A DNA stretch of 64,000 bases from NCBI RefSeq assembly GCF_016859285.1, contig NC_053414.1, positions 1,802,517 through 1,866,516 on the forward strand. Reading direction: 5' to 3'. Position numbers and translations under genes: made by a program. This DNA is from Xiphias gladius. Its lineage: Eukaryota > Chordata > Actinopteri > Istiophoriformes > Xiphiidae. This document shows, one piece after another, positions 12,801 through 24,428 of this stretch. How positions within the stretch are numbered: position 1 is the first letter of the stretch; every line of letters starts with the position of its first letter. Under the pieces are notes generated by a model that was given only the letters and a program-made list of their open reading frames with translations, was not told where the DNA came from and searched no databases.

Positions 12801-15800
12801 ACACACACACCTTTGAATTGAGATTATTTTGTCACAGTCAGTCAGTTACAGATGAATCCAACTGATGTAGTCATCAGAGCTCTGAAAGGTCTGCTGACCA
12901 TGCCCAAAGGAAGTGACACAACACCTCGTAGCATCCCTGAACTACAGAATCAGACAAACAGGAAGCAAGGTTCATTAAATTAGAAATCAATAAAGGTTCT
13001 GCTCAGGTTTGACTAGATCACTCTGACCATTTACAGCTACCTGTACACACCTGTGTAACTTGACAAACAACAAACTTAGTTTCTAGGATGGGAATCAAGA
13101 ACCAGTTCCTGTCAACAACTGGTTCCAAGGTGTCCAAACCATCAAAACCATATGCCTCCAAGCTTATCAATTCCTTTTATCAATGCCGGCATTTTTTCTG
13201 ACAGTTGCACATTACAACATAATAACGTCAAATAACGTCAAACTTACAACAAGAAGGAGTCATGGCGGAAAGGAAGAAACGGTCCAAAGCGTGGCTTCAT
13301 TTCATAAAGAAAGATGACAATAGTGCTAGTTGCAATGCAACGTTTCCATACAGAGGCTCTACGTGGGTAGCCCACCCAGGTAGATTAAGAGCTGCCCAGG
13401 TAGATAAAATCACTCTGTTTCAACCTAATGCCTCATTTCACTCTTTTCAAACTAAATAATTTTTGGCCATACACCTGTCTGAGTTGCATGCGTTTGAGTA
13501 ACTGATTGGGGACTAGAGGCTTGTCTGTGCGCAGCCGCTTAGATAGCGTCTAATTATACCCTGTATGAGAGGCATTTAGGGAACATCGGTAAATTGCAGC
13601 ATCTATAGATAGTCTGACTGTGAGGTGTTTAGAGGACACCTGTAAATTGTGGCTACAGAAAATGACCTTGGTAACATTCTCCCCCTCTGAACTGCATGAA
13701 TCTCTGCAGGCACATCTGTCACATACTGTACCACCCGACAACACAAGTAAATTCTCAACCTGTGGGAAACACTGTAATATCTGTAAAATGGTAATTTCAA
13801 GTAAGTGTGGAAACACCAGCAATATGCTGAAACATCTTTCTATGCAACATCAGCTTAAATTCCAGGAATGCCATGTATTTGACACTCTTCGCATGAGTGC
13901 CACTGCCTCCCAACGGAGCGGCAGGTCCATTACTGAGGGTAAATATCCTGTGTTATAATAACATTAGTGCCACACAGGTAGGTTTAACAGATTTTTTTCT
14001 TTGACAATCCATTTTAGATGATGACAGACAGACTCTTGCTACAGCTAACTCCTAGGCTACAGCCTGTGTTCAGACTCAGAGATAATAGCACAGTTGCGCT
14101 AATGCAGAAAACCAGTGTAGACCTCCTTTTTTTTCCCACACAGAAAATTAATCTCAAATCATTAAGGGAATCAATAAATAATTGGAACGATAAGCAGAAT
14201 AGATAATGGCATTGGTATCAATAAATTCTAATCGATTCCCATAACTATTTATTTCCTGTGAAAACTGAGGTGTGACTGGCCGACAGACAGCAGTGATATT
14301 AATTATATCAATAATACAACAATAAATAAAAGTAATAATAATAATATATGAGCTGTGCTGCCTCCTGCAGCCGCAAACAGGAACTTTTATTTCTTCTGTC
14401 AGCGACCTTTTATTTCACATTTCTTCTGAACACATTCAAACATGTTGAGATGTTTTCTGTTGTCAGTCACAGACTGATGTTCATATTTTAATATCCAGTT
14501 AGATGACGTTTTGTCTTGATGGTTCATTGTGTGAGACTGTCAGAAGCATATTTCGTGTGCTTGTGTTTTCAGGAGTTTTTCCGGTTTTATCAGGACAGAA
14601 ACAGGAAACAGAGACCAGATGAGCAGAACTCAGTGAATCTGATGAACACAGGTAAAGAATAAACTCATCGACACTCTGATTTACCAGAGCTGCTGCACTA
14701 AAACATTATGTTTTCCTGTACCTATAACTGTACCTGTACATGCAAAGGTATGTGTAAAGGTGCCTGTACCTGTGCCTGTGCCTGTTCCATCCATCCGTCC
14801 ATTACTTATACCACTTATCCTTTGAGAGTCACAGGGGGGCGGGAGCCAATCCCAACTGACATTGGGCAAGAGGTGAGGTACATCTTAGACAGGGTGCCAG
14901 TCTATCACAGGGCTGAAACTTAGAGACACCAACCAGTCACACTCACATTCACATCTACACCTGGTGTGATTGTAACTGTGTCGCCGTCACAGAGGTGCAC
15001 CACCGTGCCGCCCTCAAGCCGTACCTGTACAAGTACCTGTAACTGTGCCTGTAAATTTACCTGTTCCTGTTCCTGTTCCTGTACCTGCAATCCTAACCTT
15101 TCTTCTTCTCCTTCAGAGAGAAAAGAGGAACCAGCTGGTCAAGCTAGACAGCAGAACATCTCCATGGTGAAAATATTTAAAAAGGTCAGAGACACAACAG
15201 TCAGTTTTTTTACTAATTCATTAATAAAATCATTGATTATTTAGGTTACTGATTGATCAGCTTAAATTCAGTATTGATGATCCTTGTTCAGGAAAAAACT
15301 CAAACCAGAAAATAATCAATAATCAGTCAGGGATGCTGTAAAATGGATGAGTCAGTTACCTCCACCAAGGAGGTTATGTAATCCCCATCTCTGTTTGTTG
15401 GTTTATGTTTTGTTTTTGTTTGTTTGTTTGTTTGTTGGATTATTTGTCAACAGGATTATGCAAGAACTGCTGAACAAAATTGCACTGAACTTTGTGGAGG
15501 GGTGGGGTATTGGCCAGGGAAGAACCCATTAAATTTTGGGGCAGATCTGGGTCCTTTACTATGAATTTGAAATTTTTTTTCTCTGAAGTCTGGTATATGT
15601 TCTTTGACATTGGCCTCAGCAGAGGTATGCGCTCTACTGAGCGCATTTTCTAGTTTTAGTTTTTGACCTGTTTAAGTCTCCAGTTGAAATGTTCCATGAG
15701 TTTTACTTGTTGTTGTTAGCTCATGAGTTAGAACATAAATCAAAACTTTGTTCCATTAAAGACGCAGGTGACAGTTCAGGTGGGGATGCATTAACGTGTA

Positions 15801-18395
15801 ACATTTTATTGTCATTAATAGCGTGTGTTATCAACCTTTAATCTCTTCCTGCCTGCTGACCTTTGACCTTTAGATCTGGCTGTTGGCTCTCTCCGTCTGT
15901 TTTACCTTCACTGTCACCATTGGCACATTTCCCGCAATCACCGCCGACACCAAATCAACCATCGATGACAGAGACTCGTGGGGTCAGTCTACAACTTATC
16001 TTGTTGTTGATGTTGATGGTGTTGTTGTTTGTTCTTCTTCCCCTTCTTCTCCGTCTTCGTCTTCCCTTTATTGTTGATCTTGTTGTCGTTGTTGGTCTCC
16101 TTTTATTGTTCTTGTTGTTCTTGTGGTTTAACTTGTTATGTTGTTCTTGTTTTTGTTGTTTGTTCTTGTTAGTTGTTTTTGTTGTTGTTGATGTTACTTG
16201 TCTGCACAGCTATGAATGCTGCCGCATTTACAATTCTGATTCATCTTCTACATCATCCTCAGAGGAAAACTCATTCAAGTTTATTTTTCAGCTCAGGAAA
16301 TGTATTTGGTGAAGAACACACTGCCGTTTTTCTTATTGTGGTTGTGTTTCTCACTTGTTTAAACATGTTGTTTATATCAGTTTTAGAGTTTTTTTAACCT
16401 TGACCCTGACCTCGCCTGCTGTATATGAACCTGAGATCAAGTCTGAAATGTTTTTGCTCACCTTCCGCCTCTTTCTGCTTATCCGGTTGATTTGATGTCA
16501 TTTTATGTGACTTTAGGATTTTTCTTGTTCTGCTCTCTCAGATTTTGCCCCCATGTACTGTTGAGTTAGAGTGGTTATTCACATAAGGTCTTTAATCCAT
16601 CAGTAATCACCTCTGGAGTGGGATTTTTGACCTTTGACCTCTTTGTGGAGCTTCTCCTCTCATTGATCACATGACCACTGTCAGAATGTGCAGGTGGAGG
16701 TCATACAGGTGGAGTCACTAATTTCACTTCATGGATGATTTTATGTTCAAAAAGGAGAAAACACACAAAATGTATTATTATGACCCTCCCACACTTCTCT
16801 TCATAAACCTCTTTAATTTCAGAGTTTTCTTGTTTGTTTTACAGACCTGTACTTCATTCCAGTCAGCTGTTTTCTGCTCTTTAACCTGTGTGACTGGGGC
16901 GGACGGAGCTTAACGGCTGTCTGTATGTGGGTGAGTTTTATATCAATCATCCAACAGCTCCTGATCAGTTTTAATAATCCACAGAGACAGGGAAAGCACC
17001 AACACGTCTTCTCTCTAAACCTGGTTCATATAGTCATTCCTCTTTCTTCACTCAGTTCATACAGTCTGTCCTCTGTCTTCATCCAGCTGGAAGACATAAA
17101 GCAGATACATTGCTTATTGGTCGGTTATTGTCTGTGTTTCCAGCCACAGAAAGAGAGCCTGTTACTTCCTGTGTTCATCTTGTGTCGCCTGGTTTTCATC
17201 CCTCTCTTCATGCTGTGTAACGTCCAGCCTCGTCTCCACCTACCTGTCTTCTTCCACCATGATGGCTTCTTCATCGTCTTTATGATCTTCTTCGCCTTCA
17301 GTAATGGATACCTGGCCAGTCTCTGCATGTGCTATGGACCAAAGTAAGAAACTGATCAAACATGATCAATAATCAATAAACCTTCATGTCTGTTTTTACA
17401 TCGTGTACAGCTGATCACTGTGCAGATACTTCAATAATAATCAAATCGATGTCAGATCAGTATGATCATCAACATGTATTAATAACACTATTGATAGTGG
17501 TTAGTGGATGGTGATAGTATTTAGGTACCAGAAACACTTGCAAAAACTGATCCTTTATTTCTGAGGTTGCCAAGATCACAACAAACCAAAGACATGGACT
17601 AAATCATCTAATGCTGGTACTTCCCACTATCAGCCTTTGATGACAGACTCAAGCACTTCCCTGAAAGTGGAACAAATTACTCAATGACAATTTTTTGCAG
17701 CCATCAAACAATGAACAGGAGAAGGAGCTCTTTCAACATTCAGCTTCACTTCACTGAACGTCCTAACTAAAACACTTTACACTTCATCATTGCTGGATTC
17801 TGACAAGTATTACCTTCACATCAAACCTTTTATTAAAAATGTATTATGGTTTTACAAAACATAAATTTAACATGAAATGTTAGTGTAGTTTATTTGATGG
17901 TGTTGATGATGTGAAGAGGATGAAGGAGACTCCGCTGACACTGTCTTGATTGCATATAAAGGTTTATTACAAAGAAGAACAGCGTCAAGTCAAGCATCTG
18001 CAGATCTGCTCGTGAGAGGGTGTGCAGCCAATGAACCACTCTGAAAATCAGTCTTGACTACCGACTCTTAAATAAGGCAGTTGTTTTCCTAAAAACTGTC
18101 ACTAACGTATGGTTTCGATCACAAAGCATAAACTTCCTTTCCCAAACTGTGAGGCACCCTCTGAGGACCTTTGACCTAGGGCCTCTATAAACACAGCTCT
18201 ACATATATAAACATAGACCTCATTAGTAATAAACTTGACATTATGAAATAAAATATTAATATCAGATCTCTCTTGTTCCACAGGAACGTTCTTCCTCATG
18301 AAGCAGAAACAGCCGGAGCCATCATGGCTTTCTTTCTGTCTCTGGGTTTGGCTTTAGGAGCTGCTCTGTCCTTCCTCATCAGAGCACTGGTCTAA
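3830..18395 (+). CDS. slc29a1: Equilibrative nucleoside transporter 1 (SLC29 family)
   Basis: A plasma-membrane facilitator of nucleoside uptake. Coding exons: 3830-3855, 4566-4647, 9633-9805, 12116-12255, 12340-12474, 12645-12742, 14573-14651, 15117-15184, 15874-15982, 16845-16930, 17144-17343 and 18284-18395. Phases agree throughout and give 435 residues, against 456 in human ENT1. TM1 carries the family motif LGTLLPWNFFMTA; the Met in FFMTA is the ENT1-type residue, where ENT2 has Ile. NSS and NQT in the first extracellular loop are possible N-glycosylation sites. TM4-5 carry VLQGSLFG, PASYTTPIMSGQGLAG and AFGYFITAC. The hydrophilic TM6-7 loop is coded by exons 7-8. The C-terminus is GAIMAFFLSLGLALGAALSFL. 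Exon 4 must use the acceptor ending at 12115, because the AG at 12124-12125 breaks the frame. AATAAA lies at 18922. ENT2 is less likely, given the MSGQGLAG region. Confidence 0.93.
4325..4508. repeat. Minisatellite in slc29a1 intron 1
   Basis: Degenerate tandem units of the form ACACAACATACAGTAAAAC, each about 15-20 bases. The array ends about 60 bases before exon 2 of slc29a1. Confidence 0.8.
5060..9010 (+). mobile_element. Decayed non-LTR retrotransposon (LINE), split by a Tc1 element
   Basis: Sequence on both sides of the Tc1 insertion reads as one LINE. Endonuclease-side text at about 5100-5343 (leading to LLDIILTNRP) continues at 6718 with IRVFPLDFTDRCPTACI. Reverse transcriptase follows: YQSGFRAGHSTVTAA near 7610, GSMLGPLLFTIFMNDLG near 7870 and the catalytic LYADDAIIY near 7940. 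The 3' tail near 8960-9010 has the GTTCTCAAT text seen in many fish LINEs. Numerous stops and frameshifts show it is dead. It lies in slc29a1 intron 2. I do not assign the clade with confidence. Confidence 0.85.
5346..6717 (+). mobile_element. Tc1/mariner element with intact inverted repeats and broken transposase
   Basis: Terminal inverted repeats begin CAGTTAGGTACGTAAG at 5346 and end with the complement at 6717. TA target duplications lie at 5344-5345 and 6718-6719. The transposase is in pieces. The N-terminal helix-turn-helix part is at 5704-5946 (KRPGRPRKTTK), and the catalytic core is at 6057-6493 (WTDEAKINLYQND, then VFIDDVTADR, then DNDPKH). The text after DNDPKH jumps to the 3' end, so the third catalytic acid (E of DD34E) is missing. 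The copy is non-autonomous. It is inserted in the surrounding LINE and is therefore younger than it. Confidence 0.95.
9890..10440. repeat. Degenerate minisatellite in slc29a1 intron 3
   Basis: Repeated variants of a roughly 20-30 base unit built from GTTCCAGAGTTCTT, GGGGGTTC and CTTTGAGG-like text. Units diverge strongly, so the array looks old. The reading frame across it is incidental. Confidence 0.65.
10505..11035 (+). repeat. Fish interspersed repeat with a second repeat inserted
   Basis: This matches the same dispersed sequence found at about 14790-14975 and 36148-36335: GAGGGTCGCAGGGG, then CCCAGCTGAC, then GCCAGTCTATCACAG. The copy continues through GAAACCAGAGTACCCAGAG to CTAACCACTACACCAC. 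It is interrupted at about 10616-10760 by a segment with a perfect 17-bp inverted repeat (10669-10685 and 10727-10743, GAAGGCAACTGGACTTG and its complement). Exact element boundaries cannot be set by eye. Confidence 0.75.
11860..11975 (+). repeat. LINE 3' tail ending in microsatellites
   Basis: The text TGAGATAACTTCTGCTATGATTTGGC is followed by ATACT repeats and then GAATT repeats. The same tail type recurs near 23650, 42540 and 50715, in each case running into a different short repeat. This is typical of the 3' ends of fish LINEs of the L2/Rex type. Confidence 0.6.
12256..12339 (+). other. 84-nt open intron carrying a decayed duplicate of the next exon's start
   Basis: Intron 4 of slc29a1 is 84 bases, a multiple of three, and has no in-frame stop. 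Bases 12258-12310 align with 12318-12370 at an offset of exactly 60, with about 42 of 54 positions identical. The upstream copy has lost the splice acceptor (CCAG has become TGGC) but still reads AFGVVLQGSLL, against AFGAVLQGSLF in the real exon. Confidence 0.75.
13085..14245 (+). mobile_element. hAT-type transposon remnant with a BED zinc finger
   Basis: The N-terminal text MAERKKRSKAWLHFIKKDD (13262) and CNICKMVISSKCGNTSNMLKHL (from about 13770, in a second frame) together resemble the ZBED/hAT transposase BED finger (KVWxHF, CxxC, NTSNMLKHL). The ends carry GATGGGAATCAAGAACC on the left and its near complement ATCGATTCCCAT on the right, as expected of inverted termini. The catalytic and dimerisation regions are missing. 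It lies in slc29a1 intron 6. Confidence 0.7.
14715..15100. repeat. (CCTGTR)n hexamer array split by an interspersed repeat
   Basis: CCTGTA/CCTGTG hexamers occupy about 14715-14788 and resume at about 15018-15098. Between them sits a copy of the fish repeat also present at 10505 and 36148. The simplest reading is insertion of the dispersed repeat into a pre-existing hexamer array. The array ends just before exon 8 of slc29a1 (15117) and supplies part of its pyrimidine tract. Confidence 0.8.
15346..15655 (+). repeat. Interspersed element in slc29a1 intron 8
   Basis: It starts with ACCTCCACCAAGGAGGTTATG and ends with CAGCAGAGGTATGCGCTCT. In the middle are AGGATTATGCAAGAACTGCTG and GGCCAGGGAAGAACCCATT. 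The text is familiar from a widely dispersed fish repeat with partly complementary ends, a non-autonomous element. It has no coding content. Confidence 0.6.
15998..16200. repeat. TTG/TTC-rich simple sequence in slc29a1 intron 9
   Basis: Low-complexity TTG, TTC and CTT triplets. The reading frames over it are artefacts of composition. Confidence 0.75.
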
Positions 18396-19403
18396 CTGGG
18401 AATATATCTGGTTGTTACTGGTCTGACTGGAAAACCACCTGGTTGCTACTGGTCTAACTGGGAGAGAACTTTTAATTAAAGCATTTCTGTTCAGCATTAA
18501 GGTTGACCTTACAGCTGACTGTCAAACCTTCACATATTTCAGTCTCACTGAAGCAGTTTTTAAACAGTTTCTGTTTGAAGATGAAACTCTGTGGAACAAG
18601 TCGAGCAACTCAACAGATCTTTATATTATTTTTGATTTAGTCCTGATGGTGGTGCTACAGGAAACATCCACAGGAACATAAATATTCACAGTGAAGTTCA
18701 TATTTATCTGTTAAAGAAAGACACCATGAAACTTCTGATATTTATAGACACATACAGTATCAGCCATATACATAAAACAAATGTTTTTCAGTGATATAGT
18801 TTTCTTCATGTCTGACAGTGACATTTCTACAAACATGAAATATATTTAAGGTTTGTTTTTGTTTTTTTTAAACATTTTGAATGTTTTTTTCTACAACAAC
18901 ATCTGAAACAGAAACCTGTTAAATAAATATCAGCAGATACATGACTCTCTGGAACACAATCAGCTTTATTACATTATCAAAATACATCAGGCTCTTTCAA
19001 AGAAACTGGGGTATTCTAAGATTGATGAAAAGTGATACAGGATTTTATTAGTCAGGTACAATATAAACGTTTTCTTCTCAGCTGCTCAGCTCTGACATAT
19101 TTGTGGGTGTGTGTTTTCGGTCGTATTAAAATAGCTGCTGCAATTTATGTCATGTCATGTTTTGCAGAAGTTGTGTAAAGGTTCAACAGAAAAAACAAAC
19201 TAAGAGTTTTCCATTTCTGTTCAGAGCAACAGCAGTGCTTTTAATTTGACAGACATTACAGGAAGCTGCTCTTATTTTGAAAGTGGTGTCAGCTGTGTTT
19301 ATTTTTATGTCTGATATTTAAAACCCCTCTGAGTTCAGTGCTAAATTCAAGGTGGACTGACATGTTTCTGTCTGGGCTTTTATTTTGTCTCATTAACGTT
19401 GTC
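18396..19403. other. slc29a1 3' UTR and short intergenic spacer
   Basis: The first 530 bases are the probable slc29a1 3' UTR, ending near AATAAA at 18922-18927. The remainder is the acyp2 5' flank. I see no other gene. Confidence 0.6.
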
Positions 19404-22400
19404 ATGTCTGAAAACAAACTGACTTCAGTGGATTTTGAGATTTTTGGGAATGTGCAGGGTAGGTTACATGTTACATTGCATGTTACATGGCACATATATG
19501 TTAATGTATATGTACACACTCCCTAATGTCTAATGTTGCTGTGTTTGTGTGTAGATTCTCTAATATTTCTACAGTATTCATGTTTCTCTCTTTGATGTCT
19601 AAAAATATTCAGTTATATTCATAGTAAGTATACACAGTCAATATACACAGTCAATATACAAAGTACATATTCCTGCAGTAAATATTTACAGTACATACAT
19701 ACAATATATAAATAAGCTAAATATTAACAGTGAATATTCCTTGAGAAACTGAAAATTCTACTGTAAAATTTTTTAATAAATTATATGACTGATAATGACT
19801 ACAGCTGACTAATTTTAAGTGTAACATCACTGCAGTGTAATTTTTTGTAACTGGGAAAAGGTGAGATTTATATATTATACATATAACCTTATATAAACTG
19901 GATGTTATGTTTATAATGAGAGCATAATGAGGTTTTTGTTCTGTCTGTTTTCAGGTGTTTGCTTCAGAATGGTGAGATTCATGTTAGACCTCTATCAGTT
20001 CACATTAATATAATCATGCTACTGTTAGAATGATTTTATTAGATTGTTAGAATTTTAAAATGATATAATTATATAATAATGATATAATAATAACATGCTA
20101 TAATATATTAATTTTTTTTTAATTATTTTAATGGTAAAATACTGTTTTAACGTTCTACTGAGTGCTGAAAGTCATGGAGCTGTTTATTAATACAACACTG
20201 GATCACTTTGAATGAACGAATGATTCTCTCTCCGATATGATTGGCTGTTTCCATCTAAACGTTCAGATATAATAAAATCAAAATCTTTGAGAAAAAAAAA
20301 ACGATGAGTCACATTATGTCAGCAAATAATACAACTACTACCACTGCTATTGTTACTTTCAATACTAATGCTCCTCCTCCACCTGGTCAAGGGGATCCTT
20401 CCAATAAATAAATAAAGTTACAATGTCAGGTGTTCATATAAAGTATGGCCAAAGTTTAAAATAATGGCGTAAACATACATAAAAGTAATCCCTGAGAGAC
20501 AAAAGCTCATTCATCAGACTGCTCAGAACACTAGGTTCTACAGTTCTTTCTACTCATTTCTTTGTATGGTCATCCACTCCAAGCACAGCTCGTTCTCCCA
20601 AAACTTTCTACATTAGTATTATAGACTTTTAATATACTCCAGCATACAAATAACCGATGGTGCAGGTTTACTGTCGTTATTCTGCCGTCGTTTGGCGACA
20701 GCAGAATGACATTTTCCTTGCAACGTTAGCTGTTGTATTTCCAGACAACAGACATTTTCCACTCAGTCGGCATTTTAGCACTTTTCCCACATGTACACCT
20801 ATTAACAGGGGCATATAGAGAAAAAAAAAATGTTCATACGGATTTTGATTGAAAGACTAAATCTACAGTTATGACATACAATAAGCAGGAAATGGGCATG
20901 ATATGTGCCGAACAGAGACGTCCTGCTATAATATTTGTGCTGTCCACTCTAATATACTGGATCCAATTTAGGCTCAAACATGTACGGATGGATTTGAAAA
21001 GTTGCCATTTCCAATCAGTTATGTTCTGTTACTTAATTTTACTTCCTAGTTACTTAGTTTTACAATTTCCCTTCAGAACCTCAACACTGGTAGGAGGATG
21101 AGGCAGTGCTCACAAGCACTGTGTGCATTCCCCCTTGGCAGAATTCTGGATGTTTGGCCAATGAGAACAAAGTGTACTTTTAAGGAGGCCTGGCCTAATA
21201 TTGGCTGTTTCAGTCAGAGGCTCAACTGAGGGGCTGCATAACAGGCAGTTAGAGAATTTTAAAAAAGGACTTTTTTGAACTGATCATGCAAAGCTACTCT
21301 AGTGGAGTCCCAGAATAAAACCACAGCTGGAAATGATCATTATAGGTCCCCTTTAAGCAAGGTACCCCAGACGTCCCTCTCCCCAGCAATGTTTTGGAGC
21401 TCCTCTTGGGGGATGCTAAGGCATTGCCAAGCAAGATATATAGTCTCTCCATCTGATTATGGATCTACACCGGCATCTCCTGCCAATTGGACATGCCCAG
21501 AAAACCTCTAAAGGAAAAATCTTGATCAGATGCATCTCAACTGGCTCCTTTCAACACAAAAAAGGAGCAGTGGATCTAATTCTAGCCCAGAATCCGCATT
21601 GCTCCTTCTAGGTCTGACGTTCGACAATCAGTCAAATCTTCCTTTCTAGCACCTTAGCATAAGCTCTCCCGGGAGGCTGAGCAGCGTGAGACCCCGACAT
21701 TTGGAGCACAACCTCCCCTTTTTAAATATGGGAACCACCACCCCAGTCTGCTAGTCCACAGGCACTGTCCCCATCTCCATGCGACACGGAAAAGGCATGT
21801 CAGCAAAGACAGCCCAACAATGTCCAGAGCCTACAGGGCTGAGGCATTCCCAGGCCACCCTCACTACGCGTTTGGGTTTACCAGGTCTGTCTGTCAGGCT
21901 CCCCCGTCATCTAATCCAACTCACCTCCAGGTGGTGATCAGTTGACAGTCCTGCTCCTTTCTTCACCCGAGTGTCCAAGACATACAGCAGCACATCTGAT
22001 GATATCACCACAAAGTGGCTCATCGATCTTAGTCCAAGTACACCTATGAACCACCCTGTGCTCAGACATGGTGTCTGTTATGGCCAATCCATGATGAGCA
22101 CAGATCCATTGACAGAGCACCACTCCAGTTCAGATCAGGCGGGCCATTCCTCTCAATCACCCCCCAAGAGGACTATAGAGTCCCTAGGTGGTGCCCTTTC
22201 CAACTCCCCCCAGAGACTCCAAGAAGGCCTGCTACTCCTAACTGCTTTTCGGTGCATAAGCAAAAAAGTCAGAGCCTTCCTCTCAATAACTTACAGTCGC
22301 ACAGAGGCAACCGTCTCTTTCTCTGGGGTGAACTCAAACACAGCAGCTCTCAGCCGTGGGCCGGTGAGTATCCCCACACCCACCCAGTGCCTCACACCCT

Positions 22401-24428
22401 GTGCATCTCTGGAAAAGGATAGAGTCTTTCCTTGCCAGAATCCCTAGAAACAGTCTACATTGGCAGGGATCAGCATGCCTATATCCCCACTCCTCCCTGC
22501 CTTCTAGCTTACATATCACCCGACCCCAATTTCTGACTCTGCAGGTGGTGGGCCCACGGAGTGACGGTCCCATGTAATTCTTTCGGGCTGTGCCCTACCC
22601 GGCCTCATGGGTCTAGGCCCAGCCACCAGACACTCACCAGCAAGCTCCCCTCCCCAGTCAGGCTCCAAAAGGGGGCCAAAGTCTACTATTGCTTTCACTA
22701 TTAATACTTCGGACATTAAAATTGCCACTAATACGTTTACTACTAATACTGTAACTATTAAATTTACTAATACTACTAATTATAGTTTCAACTACTAATG
22801 CTGCTACAAATACTTTAATAACACTACTAACACTTTTGCTACCAACTAACACTTTTATCAATAATACTACTATTAATACTTTACCTCTAATACTATTAAT
22901 AACACCACCAATTATATATTTGCTAATATTACTAATATCTTTATTACTTATGCTACTAATACCAGATTACCCTGAGGGGTCATCATTGTTTGAGTAAGAA
23001 TCAAACTTGTATTCATTTTTTAGTGTTTGGACTGAATCTGCTTTTTTGGAAAATGTTGTAGAATTTGACTCATTGGGCCTCAAACAGTTAGTGAAATGAA
23101 ACCATTTGAGAAGTTCAGACCGGAAGTGTCTGTGGTGGAACTGAAACAAGTAGACATAAGAAAAAAACTACAGCTTTAATCTTTAACAGCGTTTATATTT
23201 AAAATCTGAATTTGAAAGTAACTAGTAACTACAGCTGTTACGTAAATGTAGTGCAGTAGAAGTATAAAGTAGCATAAAATGGATATACTCAGGTAATGTA
23301 CAAGCACCTCCAACTGTCCTCCAGTACTTGAGTAAAAGTACTTACTTACCTTCCACTGTGTGTCAGTACACAGAGGATCAGGGCCAGAGACTGGGCCTGA
23401 GCGGCTGGGTGAAGAACACCAGACAGGGCACGGTGATTGGTCAAATCCAGGGACATCTGGACAAAGTCAACGACATGTAGGTTATTTTTCACCATTTTTA
23501 TTTCTTGTGTACATTATTTTCAAAATATTTAACATATCTGAACTGGCTTATTATCAGCTTGTCAGTCATCTGACAAGCTGATAATAAGACCGCTGGAGCG
23601 GAAAATCCATTGAATTCTTGAATTCTTGTAACTGGTACAAAAGGTGTAACTGGTACAAAAGGTGCTCTATAAATACAGATTGATTTGATTGATTGAAGTC
23701 TGACACACAGTCTGACACATGTAAATTGTACAGTTAATTTTAGAAATGTAAAAACATACTTAAAGTTCAACATGAAAACAATATTAATGGATTTTGTCCC
23801 TCGTTATTCTGTCTTACTTCTTTTGGGGGATAGTTATAGAACTACAGTTTTCATAATGCTTTGGGTTACGTAAACAGGAACAGTGACTTAGGACTAAGTG
23901 AGTTAGCTGAGTTCCAACCTGAGCTTCATATTTTTAGCCTATATTTGTTTCCATTCAGTCAAACTGTCTCCATTAACAGTTGCTGAATCAGCTTTGATAA
24001 GTTCTTGTTTGCAGTGTAACCATGTACAGACAACGGTCACTGGATCACTATGATACTGAAGAACACTTCAAAATATCATGATTCTGAGCCAAGTTCTACA
24101 GCCTATTTTTTCCTCTGATTTCTAAGAGGATTTCTGGAGGTTTATTGTGGATGGACATCAGAGATAATGATATCCTCAGGAAGTAAAGGGGCACTGAATA
24201 TTAACATGTCTTTCATGCCTGTGTGTTCAGATCTGACTCAGGACTTTGAGAAGAAAAGCCAATTCAGCAGAAAAACTACAAAAACAAACTTCCTGTCTTC
24301 TTGTATTTTTCAGGAAGTTCTGGCTCAAGAGCGTCGGCAGTCCAAGTTCTCGTATTGATCGAGCCATTTTCTCCAACCAAAGAGACATTTCTAAACTGGA
24401 GATCCATGGCTTCTCTACTCGCTACTGA
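19404..24428 (+). CDS. acyp2: Acylphosphatase 2 (muscle type)
   Basis: A small cytosolic enzyme that hydrolyses acyl phosphates to carboxylate and phosphate. Exons: 19404-19458, 19955-19971 (only 17 nt), 23367-23476 and 24314-24428. Phases agree and give 98 residues, against 99 in human ACYP2. The substrate-binding loop GVCFRM supplies the catalytic Arg23, and WVKNT supplies the catalytic Asn41. The C-terminal half reads [10 protein letters not shown], then FSTRY. GVCFRMYTED and SSRIDR are ACYP2-like; ACYP1 has GVFFRK. The chosen start, [15 protein letters not shown], aligns with the human N-terminus. An in-frame ATG at 19338 would add 22 residues and cannot be excluded. AATAAA lies at 24676. 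Intron 2 (3.4 kb) holds a minus-strand LINE and other repeats. Confidence 0.93.
20290..21335. other. acyp2 intron 2, left part: probable old repeats
   Basis: No exon is seen. Short text such as CATTATAGGTCCCCTTTAA near 21335 resembles the end of dispersed fish repeats, but I cannot set boundaries or a class. Confidence 0.35.
21340..22680 (-). mobile_element. Fish non-LTR retrotransposon fragment, minus orientation
   Basis: Long GC-rich stretch, unlike the AT-rich surroundings. It contains phrases well known from a fish LINE in reverse: CCAGTCTGCTAGTCCACAGGC, CTTCACCCGAGTGTCCAA, CAGGTGGTGATCAGTTGACAG, GGGCCATTCCTCTCAATCA, and a GTGGGCCCACGGAG end. This corresponds to the endonuclease region and 5' part of the reverse transcriptase. 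Many stops show it is dead. It lies in acyp2 intron 2. A second, more diverged fragment of the same type is at 28380-29160. Confidence 0.75.
22680..22965. repeat. Degenerate (ACTAAT)n-type simple repeat
   Basis: Runs of ACTAATACT, ATTAATACT and TACTATTAA. It directly adjoins the minus-strand LINE fragment. Confidence 0.7.
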
